Assembly: GCF_051020985.1 (NCBI RefSeq)
Contig: NC_134999.1
Coordinates: 28,677,160-28,741,159, forward strand
From: Nomia melanderi
Taxonomy: Eukaryota; Arthropoda; Insecta; Hymenoptera; Halictidae
DNA length: 64,000 nt
Reading direction: 5' to 3'
The notes under the pieces are model-generated. The model searched no databases. It was given only the letters and a program-made list of their open reading frames with translations, and was not told the DNA's origin. A program made the translations under genes and the position numbers. Positions 1 through 13,195 of this stretch are shown piece after piece. Position 1 is the stretch's first letter, and the number at the start of each line of letters is the position of its first letter.

Positions 1-79
1 TGCTTTAATACAATTCCCTAAAAATAAATACAAGTGTACACCCAACAACATTGAAAATAAATTGAGTGCGAAGGGTTAA
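1..79 (-). mobile_element. MITE family A, cut by the window start
   Basis: Inverse complement of the family A left end: CCCTAAAAATAAATACAAG, then AACAACATTGAAAATAAAT, then GAGTGCGAAGGGTTAA. The rest lies outside the window. Confidence 0.75.
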
Positions 80-710
80 ATTCTTTGTGTGCAGTGCTTT
101 CGATGATATTTACTTCGCGTTGTTCACGAGAAGAGCTCTGAAAGGAATGTGGGCCGCATTAGTCAGCTTTCATCTTTTTTCATTTCATTTTTGACACTAA
201 TTTAATATTCGTCAATACTGGTTACAAATAACCAATCAAAACCGTAAAAAAATTCCTAGCGAGACACCCTTCTTGTGCGCTCTTCTTGTGAACACGGAGT
301 AGGGAGGGAGGTTCTAGTGCGGAATGTATGTACTTATGAATGACGCAGACAATTCGTGGTGAATGATTGTATGACAATGTCGTATACGGAAGTGATGTGT
401 ATTGTGGATACTTTCGTCTTATTCCGCAACTTTCCCGTAAGTTCGTGCCGCGGTGTGTTTATACTTTTTGTAATCACTGAACGATACGAGAACTTGGGTG
501 GCTAAACTTTTGTACTTCAGTTTAGTCAGCGGAAGATATTCGATTGCAATAGGCCGTGAAATTATAAGAATTTTATATATTTAATCAAATATTTTATATT
601 ATATTATATGATTTTAAATTATATTATATCATTTTATATTACATTATATTATTCTATATTATATTATATTTTGCATTAAATTAGATATAAAATTTCTAAT
701 TTAATTTTTA
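80..710. other. Mixed-composition stretch, nothing identified
   Basis: 80-540 is moderately GC-richer with no convincing frame. 580-670 is a run of ATATTATATT-type repeats. Confidence 0.6.
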
Positions 711-957
711 TTAACACGTTGAAAGCCATGGGGGTCACCGGTGACCCCCAACCAAATCGAATTACTATAGTTCACTCAATGAAACCATGATTATTTGAAA
801 ACATTTCTATATTATAAATAATGCTGACTAATGTGGTGACATTCAGCTAGATGAACCTGCAAGAATAACAATACAATTCAATCAAATGATTTAATATTAT
901 ATTTTTTCCATTTCAAGTATTCTGTACCATGAAATCGTGCGGCATTCAACGTGTTAA
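711..957 (+). mobile_element. TTAA MITE family F with a 22 bp perfect palindrome
   Basis: TTAACACGTTGAAAGCC at the left and GGCATTCAACGTGTTAA at the right; 247 bp. Just inside the left end, 729-750 is a perfect palindrome centred on GTCACCGGTGAC. There is no open frame. Confidence 0.8.
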
Positions 958-2160
958 AATTATTAAACTTAATTTCCAATTTAAATTAAATTAAATTTCT
1001 ATACAATTTAATTAAATAAAGAATTTTATATTTAATTTAATACTTTATTTGTTAAGATTCCTATGTACATATTAAATTCATGATTATTGAAAGCTTTGAG
1101 CCATATATATGGTAGAGAAATAAATGGCACGAACTTATAGGATGATCTAATACTACCGTAATTTGTACCTAAGGCAGGGCGAAAGAGAGGAATGAATAGC
1201 AAAAGAAACAATAAATTGTATTATCTTGGGAATGCAATGAAAGTACAGTGTTGCTTATGTACTCTGATATAGAGAAATTTGTAAATAGTCGGCAATATAA
1301 GTTTGTTCTACAATATTTCGTAAAGATAATACATTTGATTATTAACCTCGAATGGCGTTATTTGATTCAACACAGCAAAATTATGAACGTCAAAAGTTAA
1401 TATTAAATTTTGCATAAGCTATCGACATATAAAACGTAAACATGAAATAATTCTGATCTTTAATTTATGCAAGATTATTCTTCATGTTAGTTGCAAACGG
1501 TGTTATCAATATTTCGTCGGAAAACAATGAATACTTGTAATAAAAAATATTGTCAGATGCAAATTGAGTGACAAATATAATAGAATGACAATTTTTTTTA
1601 ATCTAAATTTTATGTATTTTGAATTAATTGATACAAAATAATGAAACGCTACATAAGAACATAAGAGTTCCATATCATTGTAGTAAAAAATTTGTATTAA
1701 TTTTAGTGTTGTATAAATCGTACAGTAATCATGGTAAAACATCTAGTGCTGTAAATAAGGTTTTACCTAACTTTCGTTTTCATAAATTACTCTTGACAAT
1801 TATAGAAATGTATGAACATCAACAATGGATTAATTAATGATATATATCGTACTTAAGCAATTTAACAGATTTGAACATTGTTAACGGTAACAGTCTTTTT
1901 TGTCTTAATTCCTGCGTTTCCTATAATCATCAGAAAAACGCACAGTGATCGATACTTTCTACTCGTGTAGATACTTCCTGTTCCGTTTTAATCGCAACTT
2001 TGCACATTTATTATCTCAAAAACTATATATAATTATTACAAATATATACATAAATAAATAAAGAAAAAAATTAACTCTTAAATAAATAGAAATAAATTCG
2101 TCTGTACCAAAAATTCTGTCCCCATATAATGTTCATTAAGCATTTTTCTCGTAGATACTT

Positions 2161-2353
2161 TTAACACTATTCCGAAGGTGTCAGAAAACACCTTCTGAAC
2201 TTTGAATTTAAAATTATTTTCCAGGTTTATAACAATTATAAAATTAACTATAGGAAATGTCGAAGATTCAATTGAGGAAGAATAATTAATCTGAGAAAAT
2301 AATTTTTGATTGAAATATCAAAAGGTGTCTTTTGACACATAAACACCGGTTAA
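2161..2353 (+). mobile_element. TTAA MITE family E
   Basis: TTAACACTATTCCGAAGGTG, then TCAGAAAACACCTTCTGA at the left; AAGGTGTCTTTTGACACAT and ACCGGTTAA at the right; 193 bp. Both ends carry a hairpin-capable GGTGTC..GACACC-type block inside the tip. Confidence 0.75.
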
Positions 2354-3859
2354 TAACTTAAGAAATATTCGACCATCATCTTTAAGTATGGGTACATTGT
2401 ACATAGATTTATACAATTATAATAAAAAGTAGGACAAACATAAGAGAATAAGTAAACCGAACGAAAAAGTAAAATAGTAGGCCGACAATTTAAATGCGAC
2501 CGGAAACAAAAGTGAAATTTCGCAGGCGAACACTCTATTTCCTGCGCTGTGGCTATGTAGCGATTAAAATTTTCACATCCTTAATATCTCATCTTGCGAT
2601 TCCTGCTGTGACTGCGCTCACGAGAGCTATTTTGTTATTAATAAGTTGCTAAGAGAGAGAAATCCTGCATCCTTTGCACAATTACGCACTGAACCATAGA
2701 TATTTCACACAGCGTTTTATCGAAATTATATGCTTTTTGAATCGATTAAAATACAATGAATAACATAATAATTTGAAACAGCACTAATTAGTTGCCTTTG
2801 CAATCAGCTAATTGTCATGCTAATACTTCAAATTTATTTCGAACAAGACATTCAATATTACTAAGAAATATTCTCTGAAACTGTCAAATTTATTAAAAAC
2901 TCTAATATAAACGATATGAACAAATATTGCTATGTATCTTCTTAATATTTGTTCTTGTCGCTTTTTCATCGACATTCGACATTAACACATTGATCGCCAT
3001 AAGAATCTCGAGCCTTTTACGTATTATTTATTTCTTCGCAGCAAAGATCAATACAAACAATCATCAATTATTTGATATAATTCTTACGTTGCATTATTAT
3101 TTAATAATATATACTATCAAACATTTTTATTTGACATAAATCATTGCATATAAAGCAACTGACCCGCTCATTGGCCAAATCGATTAATTCCACTTAGAAT
3201 TTTTTCACATTTTAACATTAACCAGTTAACTGTAGAATTTCGTTTGGAATATTTCTTATTATACGCGCAATAAAATCGAATAATAAAGTGTATACCAATT
3301 AAACGTAGGAAAAATGCACCTGTTAAATGTTCTAACGAAAAACTACAGCGAAACAGAGAAGAATTATATATTTTCGTTCGACGAAAAAATAAAAAGTTTT
3401 TTGGCCATTTAAAAATTGCAGTAATAATAAAAATTACTTCAAGAATATATTATCTTGTACATTTTACATATTCCTTAGACTGAAGCTGTACCTGTAATAA
3501 TCAGGTAAAATACATTCTATAATAATTATTCAATTTTCTGTTTACAGAGAAATTTTAGATATCCATATATAATTATTGCATCACTTTTCTCCGCTTTTTG
3601 TTTTGCGGAGTTAAGCAATTAGTTGCGTTTGACGAGTATACACGTCATCTTAAAATTCTAAATAATACTAATCTTTTCAACGATGGACCATTTTATTTTT
3701 TTGAACCAACATGTAATTTTTTTTCGTCTCTCTTTAGTTTTCCGTTAGAATATATTATAAGTGCATTTGACCTAAAATTTTACGAGTGTACAATTCATTA
3801 TTTGATTACATTGTGCGCACAATAAGGGATTCTTCAAACTAAATTCCGCACTTAACGTG

Positions 3860-3950
3860 TTAATCAATTTGTCGAATAAGTGGCTCAATGGTTTCATAGC
3901 AATTTGCAAGTACTGATCATCGGTGACCACCATGGCAGTCAACGTGTTAA
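3860..3950 (-). mobile_element. MITE family F fragment, minus orientation
   Basis: On the minus strand it starts TTAACACGTTGACTGCCATG followed by GTGGTCACCGATGA, the decayed family F palindrome. The other side ends at a second CTTAACGTGTTAA, another element tip, suggesting nesting. Confidence 0.6.
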
Positions 3951-4021
3951 CATTGCACACGATACGATAAAGATAATTACGAGAAAAAAGAGAAAGCCGA
4001 GAGAGTTATAAAAATACTCAC

Positions 4022-4073
4022 GCCACGCCTGCTCCGCTTCATCGATGGTATCCATCGTGTCCGGCGTGGACAT
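4022..4073 (-). CDS. Candidate first coding exon of a minus-strand gene
   Basis: On the minus strand an AUG with G at -3 opens a frame MSTPDTMDTIDEAEQAW, followed by one base and a GTGAGT donor. An in-frame TAA lies upstream, so this AUG is the first available. About 40 bp of sequence around it is GC-richer than its surroundings. The peptide is acidic, like many cytosolic N-termini, but I do not recognise it. It ends in phase 1, the same phase as the candidate exon at 18.2 kb, so the two could be alternative 5' exons feeding one downstream exon left of the window. Confidence 0.3.
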
Positions 4074-4439
4074 TGCGATAAACCCTTCGCGATGACCCCA
4101 ACGTATTAATACGTTATTCAATTGAACTGATTAACAAGCGCAAATAGAGCCAACGTACTGTCTCGCACCATGTTTCCTCGACCGAGTGACTCCTTTCGAA
4201 ACACGACGAGAACACGTGCGTTCCCGATAAACTGGATAACTAATTAAAACACTTAATTCTTCCTTCTTCATGTAAATTTAGAACACTGTTGATCCCTTTA
4301 CTTGACCGATGCTTCTTGGCATCGAGCCGTATGTTTCGCAATGCATTTGCTTCGTCCTTTAATTAAACTGTCTATTTCTTACGAAGTTTCTCGCTGATTC
4401 CGGAACTTCTTAAACTCTACTCGACCCATCATGCATTTT

Positions 4440-7400
4440 CTATGTGGAAAAACGAAACACTTTTTTATTTTGGAGAGAGTTTTAATTTTAATCATGTAAT
4501 TTTCATTAATTAAATCATTAATTTGTTCGTTTTCGGTGCGTATAGAAATAAAGGTGTGTGTCTTTGTTTGAAAATATTACGGTTTTGAATCGTAATGAAA
4601 GGAAAATAATTAAGGATCTTTTTTGCAATAATAGTGGAAGATTGATGTGATCTAGAAAATACGAAAATTTGTAGATATGATAAAACTTTAATTAGGAGCA
4701 ATGCAAAGTTCATCATGCCACTTTGTGTCAACATACGCCATTAAGAAATTGTTTTACTGATAGTTAACACATTTTAAGTAAACGTGTTTTTGTATATGTC
4801 AAATCTGTTTATAAAAAATTCTTTTTTGGCGTTGAATCACTTTCTTGTAAAATTTCTAATAACGATAACGATACTCTTAAGAAAATGTAATTTTGTATAC
4901 ATAATGAATAGAGAAAGGTTAAATAAAAGAATATCAAATTTAGAGGGGTGTACGAACTGCATTCCGTTACAGTCAATGCGATTCATTGAAAGCTAATCCT
5001 TTACCTCTCACAGCATTTTTATTCCACGTGCCGTAAATTAATATCATTTCGTACTTTCCAATCTTACTGAACATCGTATGAAATTAGCACTTTTCGCGTG
5101 TGCGGTTTTTACTGACACTAATGTTTATTTCATGTTGATAATGTCAAAGGCCTAACAAAAAGTACATTTACAAATACGATTTATCTTTAGGAGTCATAGT
5201 TTCTCTGCATATCATGTTAATACTCACTATAATCGAGTTTTATTCCAAATCTAAAATCAATTATTCGTAAATATCTCAATAACTGATAAGTTTATACTGT
5301 GTTTATTATACTATAGGTAATACTTCATAGGCAGCGTTTGTTATGTTATCGTAACTCGGAAATAAGATATCAGTCATTCCATTTAAGAAACCAAAAATAA
5401 GCTTCTTATCTCAATAAAAATAACAGATAACAAGAAATGAATAATTGTCTTACGTGTCTCTCTTTATATCACCGAATTTATATATGCAACATTCTTTTAT
5501 ATGATAGTCAATTTATGTCAATGAATGTTAAATGAAAATTAAATAAAATAATAACTACTAATTGAAGTTAAATAAAAAGATAAATAAAATAGTAATTAAA
5601 AATGAATTGCAGATCTTCGTTCGTATCTCGATAAATATAAAAAAAGTATAACATGAAAAACACATAACTTAAAAATGACAGAAGGAGAAAACAATGCCAA
5701 TAGACAAACTAAAATATCTTCAAATAACTCATCACTTGATAATACAAGCTTGATCTCCTTACAGATATATATATATTATATAGGTACCAACTGATATTTT
5801 GTTTACATACAAATTGAACATTTTTCAACAATTAAATTCATTTTTCCCAGAGAATAAGAAATGATCTACTTACAAAATAAAATAAAATACTAAGAAACTA
5901 GAATCAAACGGTTCACTAAAATGTTGATATTTAAGCTCACACGCCAGGGAACTAATTATTTAACCATTTGCACAAATTTCAAGTTTACCATTTATTCAAT
6001 GAACAAACACGCATAATTACATCTGTGAAACGTAGTCGTGAGATTTTCTATCTGGCAGGTCAATTGGTAGTATCGTGTGTTAAAAATCGTAAGCAACGTC
6101 GATCAATTCTAGTCAATTAACAGAGTGCCATTAATGCGGGGAAAGTTCGCTGTTCATTGCGCGAGGAGAACTTCCTTGACAAACACGACACAGCGGGGAA
6201 TAGTGGTTGACATTGTTTCTGGAAACGAACGCGAAGCAACGAACGAAAGGCGAATTCATTGAAAGTGAAACGTGTACGTCGCCATTGCTGAAGGTGATAA
6301 ACAAATACTACGAAACGCTGCATACACGCACGTAAGTGCTACTAACACGATCACCATTAAGCTAATTAGCGTTTTAAACGTATTTTTTTATTTTTTGTCG
6401 GTCGTCTGGTCTGAATAAAAACTACACGCCTCCTGGTATGGTCTTTGAATATTACAAACAAATGTGAGAGCGTTAAAACGCTATAGACGAATGACAAAAT
6501 TTCACATATTTCGTGTTTAGTTTTAATATATAAAGATTTTTAATTATACATAACGAATATAATTTTCAAATACACCTTGAAATGAAGTGTTCAAAATAAT
6601 AATGATTGTTAGCTATAAATGAGATATAAATGATTTAAAATTGTTGATATAAATAAAAAGTAACATAAAGATAATTAACTATATAATTAACTAATGAACA
6701 TGTGAGGTTTATTTGTTCTTATTTTTGATTGTTACTATTATAGAAGTGTAAGTGAAAAATTAGAAAGAATATTTTCATTACCTTTATATGTTATTAATTT
6801 CTATTTGTAAGTTAACAGGATTTATGGAATCACTCAGTGAAAGTTAATTGTCACTTTATTTCACGATCCAGAAAATTGTGTAAAATGAAATGATGAAGCC
6901 TAATGCTTTCATAGGCAATTCAGACTTCAACTTTGAAGCATGCTAGTAAATTTTGCAGTTTGTAACTGCTTATTACTCTCCAACCTAGTGTTTGAGTGTA
7001 CAGGTAAAACAACGGTGTAATTGTAAACCGTGGCCGGTTACTGGCGAAAATAGAAGCACGTACTAACGATCGACCGTTTAGCGCTAGAATTACTTGGCAA
7101 ATCAAAATAATCCATTTTAGATTTATTATCTTATAATATTTGAAAGGCAAGGGTGCTATCCTGAAATATATAGATATAGACAAGGATATCTCCTGAGATA
7201 TATATAAATAATAAATATATGAGATGTATAGATAATAATGCATAAAGTTCAATTCTAATATTAAAATAATGATTACAGTTAAAATAAAAACAAAAAAACA
7301 AAAGTTAAGGAACAATTTCAGTTGCGATGTCTTTGTGAATGACTGTTTATTTTCTGTAGAATTACAATATTAAAATTTTATGTACTTTCGTATGTTTCGA

Positions 7401-10400
7401 TATCTATTATTTATAGGACACAATATTCTTTTCCTCGAAAACAATTTTGAAATAGTTTCGAGTCTAACAATTGTAATATATTTTACTACTGAGAATTTAA
7501 TATTACTTAAGATTCTTAACTGAAATAACTCATAGATCTTCATTCATGCATTGCGGTAAACTGCCTTGCAATCAGGGATGGGCAAAATGTACTTTAAAAA
7601 GTATTCAATTGGCAAATCACCTATTTATAATCTCATTTGTGTTTGAATGCCAAATATATTAGCCTCAATAGGCGCTACAACTAATTTTCTTATAACGACA
7701 GAATATTTCTAATCATTTTGTCAACTAATAGTAAACATATTAATATTTTTTACTCTATATTTGAGTTTGTAATAAATAGTTCTATCTAACATTATGGTCG
7801 TTTTTGCTTTATAATCATTGTTCGGTATCAAGGTTGCATTCCTTTCATTTTCAACATGACATTTCAAAGGCATCTACGAAGATATAGCAACTAGAATTCA
7901 TAAACTAGCCTTGTACTATTTTACAACTTAAAATATCGTTTTTAAATTGCTCGCATTATTCTACAGAATATTCTACTTAAAAAAATTATTTATTCTTATT
8001 TCTACATCACCTCTCTTAGTAAATATTTACAAACCGATTGTTCACACCACTGATATTGTTTGTTCGCTAAAATGTAGTTTGATTTTAAATTCATTTCTGA
8101 ATAAAAGCTTTTAACTAAACTCATTATTAATATCAAACAATTTGTTTCAAATAAATACAAAATTTAAGGTAAAACTACGTACAAATAGTATGTACATAGT
8201 GAAACTTTTATTAAAAGATTAAAACATTAAAATTTTTAATAATTTTAACAATCAAGTTATAATAAAACCTTGACTTGAAATGTGCTGAAACTCGAGAACA
8301 TTGTTTTAGAAACAGTACACAATTATTTTATCAATAGTATTCTATCAGTCAGAATATTTAAGTTAGATATAAATATAATATACAGTTTGCACTAAATGAG
8401 AACCTCTATGTATACGCAGAATTCTTCCAGCTGACGGGGAAACTGTTCTCTCCCCTGTCTGTATGAACCCAACTCTCCACCCTACAATAAAGGGTCTACC
8501 GTTTTACTATTTCTAGTTTCTGCTGTACGTGTACTATACTATCTAACTCGTCCCACAAAATAATTAATAGGTATAGGATCCGGCACCTGGGGATTAAAAT
8601 ACTACCATCACGCAATAATAATAATGGCTTTTACTAGAAATTTTGAAAGTAAATATTTCATTTATTTACGGTTCTATATGCATGAAGAATGAAATATTTA
8701 TTGGAAACGGTATTTACTGAATTTTCCGAGAAATACGTAAAATTCCTATGCATAACACTTAGTATTTACAAAAGACATCGAATAAATACTATTGTAAATT
8801 CAAGTATGCCAGTCGTTTATTTTAATTTCAGTTTATTTTTTGTGGTGTTTACTTCAAATTTGATAGTATTTATTGTTTAGTACTGGTAAATATTGTAGAT
8901 AAGAAATCTAGCACTTGCTCTTACTTCGTTGTACTTGTAATAACCATTAACTGTTTTTTGTGTATACAATCCAATATCAATTATTCTTAGGAAAAGGCAT
9001 TTTTGCCAGTAATAATATAAAATGTGAAATTTCGGATATTAAAAGAATTATTTAATTCTTTATTTTTGCATTATATTTACTCTAATAAAAGTAAAGAAAA
9101 TTGTTAGACGATTTAAATATCATAGAATTTACGACAAATCAAAAGGAATAGGTTTATTATCTTAACAACAAATCATTTGTGTTAGCAATGATGTGCAATA
9201 TCAAATTTTTGCGGTCAAACACAATGGAAAAGTTATTGTACAAAACAAAGTATGTGCAATACGCGTCAAATGATTCAGGAGGGAGAAAAAAGTTACCTAA
9301 CATTGCGTTGGACGTGTCAATGATGTCATTTTTTAGCACTATTGATGATTGCATACAGAAGGAAAATGGAAGGAAAATAATAATGTATTACTATTAACAT
9401 GCAGAATATTTTTTTAATAAAAGAATAAATGATTTTTAATTTTAACACTTACAGTGTCTTTTTTTAATGCATTTAACTAATTTGTTAAATACTTGTGTTG
9501 TTAAATACGTGAATACTTATTACTTTTTTCAAAATAAAATTATTACTATAAAAATTGATTCGAGTTGCTAGTTGATTGTATTGAAAAATACTCCGAATCC
9601 AAGGGGTTAATTACATTTATCAACATACAAATATATGCAATCATGACTTTTTTACATGAATCACCCATTTAATCTTTGAACTCATTTTAAAGAGACAGTG
9701 AACAATTTTTATATTTCTCAGTTTCCATATAAATATGTAACAAATTTTCTGTTTTCAATATATATTTTCTTGCAAAAAAAAACAGTCCGAAAAAAATTCA
9801 ACACAGTATGCGACGTTGTTTTTTCTTTGAAACTGTTTAACATTATTTTTACCGCTCTTTTATATACCTATACCTATTTTTACCAAGAGGTAATTTATTA
9901 AAATCTATTAAATTATGTAATATAATCTAATAAAAACACATATCGATAAATTAACTTTATACTTAAGTAAGGGAGTCAATTAAAAAAACATATTTAAACT
10001 TAGAAAATAATTTTAAGTTAAAATTACAAATTTTCCCTTTAAACACCCCTGATAGAAAGAGTGTAAAATTGTCGTTTAAACATTTTTCGTATCATTCAAA
10101 TCATAGGAAACATTTTCGCGTTTTTCTTCAACTGGGACGTTCTATACGTTAAACGTAAACACTACGGCGTTATATACTACTATTTGCACAGGAAATGGAC
10201 ATCTGTTGCTAGAGGGCATTTTCGGATAGTGAAACGTTTGGGTTATTCGAATGTTCGGTTACAAGAAACTCTACCGTACAGCGCAACTTAATGTTATTTA
10301 AATGTTATTTAAAAAATACCGACACACTGTATGAACAATATTATATAAATAAGATTAATATGACTAATTAAAGAGAGAACAGAATAAAAAATTCAGAGAT

Positions 10401-12049
10401 CGTTCTCTAATATAATTTTCATTTACATATATTCCCTATAAATATTTCCGAAGAAACTAATATTCTGTGTTAAATTTTCTGTGTTAAAAAATTGGGTTAT
10501 CGTATTGTTTATTAAAATCGTAATTAATTTCATAATCGAGTTAAAGTACTATAAACTTTCTCAAAGTTTCATTGCTTTCGAATAAATTACAGTTTGCTCT
10601 TTCACATGTCATGTTCTTTTATTGCTTGGCATAAATGAGCTCTATAATGTATATCTGATGAGATAAGAACATTGCAACTATGTTACTATTCTTGTGTATA
10701 AAAAAATCTTGACAGAAATTAACGGCACGTCCTAGAAAGGAAGAATGCTTACTAATCATGTTTTTCATTGATCTTGGTACTTCTTTTCATTGAAGTAAAT
10801 GTAATAAACGTTCATCAAACGGAGTACATAACAAATTACTGTAGACACATGACATTAGTATTTCTAAGTAAGCAGAGTAATTCGAACTACACGTTGCCAC
10901 CAGACTTGTTAGTGAAGTATCAGTACGTATTATATAAGATAGTTTCTTTCAACGTTGTGGATGAGCATTCTGTGTTCAATACCCTTCTTTTTATCGAACG
11001 GTGAGAAGATAACAGTGGAAGATAAATTTTGACTGTCTCGATACCTGAAATTTTTATATGTAACTTTACTATTTCTATTTACATGGTTTCAATATTAATA
11101 ATAATTTAAAAATCTAATCTTATAAGCTTGTTCAATTTTTATAAGGAAAATCATATTAGTAGATGTTGTATGTATAAAATCTTTCTTCGGTACATAGTTT
11201 ATAAATATACAAATCTAAAGAAGTAAATAAATATAGGATTAAGAAATTTATCTAATCATTGTACGCTCTTCGAAAATCATGTAATGAAATTGCTGTAGTT
11301 ATAGACAGAGAAGATTAATACATTAGGATTCTTATGTTACAGTGTGTATTTTATATTCGAAACGAGCGCAAAAATGGACGAATCTTGAAAAAAATTAACA
11401 CGTTTAAAAAAATAAACATTTTTTTTCTACACTCAGTAGAACGATCGAACAATTAAAAGAAATAAAACGTACCATGATTACACCGAATATCTCCCACTTT
11501 ATAATTAAGATTTATTTATATACTTTCTTTTCAGTAATTATTCACTGCTGCTTCAAAAATCTATATATAAGAGCAACATTTAATCAACGGATATTTTTAT
11601 AATTATTTAAAGACCTTTACTCATTTATAACTTTCATCACTGACGATAAAATTTGTTTACAAATGAATAGAAACATAATTTCGTATAATCAAAAATTTCA
11701 TGTAAATAAATAACGTTTATTACTCATAAAAAATACGTCTCACACTATTAAGATTTATTAATCTACTCTTAAAATTGTAACAAACATTTCCGCCAATCAA
11801 AACTCCAAGAACAATCTCAAAAAAACTTTCCACTCCGCCAAAAACATACATCTTCCAAAATTCCTACAAGCACCGAAACGGAACAAATGAAATGAGAATA
11901 TTACCATGAAGCCTTATTAAAAATATATTCTTGTCACTAGTGATCTGTGTAGTATCTCTCATGGTGTTAGTATCCGAGCTCCATTTGAGCCGATTAAAAA
12001 GATCCCAATAAGTCTTCGGCAAATTTACATTGAACGAAACTTCCAAAAT
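4440..12049. other. AT-rich stretch without recognised genes
   Basis: Short open frames occur on both strands but have AT-driven Phe/Ile/Lys/Asn composition and no motif. Only the hAT-like tip at 7573 stands out. It is probably intronic or intergenic. Confidence 0.6.
7573..7630 (+). mobile_element. Possible hAT-type element tip
   Basis: CAGGGATGGGCAAA resembles terminal repeats of hAT transposons. No opposite tip or transposase is visible, so this is a solo remnant at best. Confidence 0.3.
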
Positions 12050-12640
12050 GAATTTCACTGATCTCCCGTCAAATCGTCGTGACGAGCAGCTCCGTATCAC
12101 ACTGAGATAAGAGACGGAACGTTCACACGATTTCGCAAGCCGCTTATCACACAGCTACCAGCCATAGGACACAAAACACGTTGCCTGAATAGAGGAGCGA
12201 GTTTTTCGCGACTGACGGATTTCCTCCGCATTAACGGCGCGGGATAAAAATAAAAATTTCAACGACCCCGTGTCACACGTTGATCACTTTGAACCCGGGG
12301 GACGGTTTCGATCGGTTTATGTAAGGGCTTTGCACTTTCCCTCGAGTTTTCCCGTGGCCGATGGAAGGGCACCGCCAGCACCAGGCAGCCGATGTTTCAG
12401 TCGCGAGAGCACGTAACACGTGTGTTTTCCGTGCGGCCGCCCCAACGTTACTGTCAGCTCACGGTACAACTACTTAGCCGCGATCAATACGTTCTAGATA
12501 CTCCAGATGATCCAGATGACCGGGCTACGTTACGCGAGCCATTCACAGCGACAGATACGCGAACGAATTACGTGCAATGCTTGATACAACCACCTGAAGT
12601 TTGCGCAGGATCACCGTTCATTATCAGTTTTTGAAAACTT
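12050..12640. promoter_or_regulatory. GC-rich segment, possible promoter region
   Basis: Distinctly CpG-rich against its flanks, with a NotI-like GCGGCCGC at about 12436-12443. On the minus strand TTATCTCAGTGTG (near 12100-12112) is initiator-like, and an AAT/GTAAAT step follows at about 12029. The plus frame from the ATG at 12392 (80 codons) resembles nothing known, and its end lies in the adjoining tandem repeat. It could serve the minus-strand gene suggested by the candidate exon at 4.0 kb. That is inference. Confidence 0.3.
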
Positions 12641-13195
12641 CAAATTGGTTTGTGAAAATAAAGTAATTGGTAGCGGCAGATAGCAGATATTTGATGAATT
12701 TCCTTGAATGTTATATTTAATTTGATTTTTTATTTTCATGGTGGATTTAGCTTAGAAATTGATACTGGTTTTTAAAAACAAAGATATTCTCAGCGATAAA
12801 TAAGCAAATTAATTACGTGCAATGCTTGATATAGCCACCTGAAGTTTGTGCAGGAGAATGGTATATTTTTATTTTTTAAAAAATAGAGTTTGTTAAACCA
12901 TAGTTTTTTGAAAGTAATAGATAGGAGATATTTGATAAATCTGTCTGAATTTTACTTAATGTGATTATTTATTTTTATGGTATAAAAATTGATATAGGTT
13001 TCTGACAATAAAGACGTTGATAACGATAGATACGCAAATGAATTACTTGCGACAGTTGCGATTCTTTGTATATTTACCAGATATTTGCTTAGACTAACCA
13101 TTTATTTCCACTTTTTGAGAAAAAAAATTAGTTTATAAAAATAAAGTAGGTGACATTGACAGATAGGTGATCTGATTTTGCCTGGATTTTGTTGA
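12547..13195 (+). repeat. Three-unit tandem repeat, ~240 bp period
   Basis: AATTACGTGCAATGCTTGAT at 12567 and 12811 and a diverged AATTACTTGCGACAG at 13041 mark three units (periods 244 and 230). Each carries CAGATATTTGATGAAT-type and TTTATTTTYATGG-type blocks. Confidence 0.7.

Larger units (their letters stand above)
958..4021. other. AT-rich DNA with few elements
   Basis: Apart from the family E element at 2161, a family G-like start at 2983 and the family F fragment at 3860, I see no gene, splice-bounded frame or RNA gene. Confidence 0.6.

Noticed and set aside
3772..3960. 62-codon minus frame
   Set aside because: It lies largely in a family F element, so it is not a gene.
6920..7315. 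131-codon minus frame rich in Ile/Tyr/Phe
   Set aside because: Composition is that of AT-rich DNA; there are no domain features.
12392..12634. 80-codon frame starting with ATG in a GC-rich segment
   Set aside because: No recognisable family, and its 3' part is a unit of the adjoining tandem repeat. Treated as promoter-like DNA.
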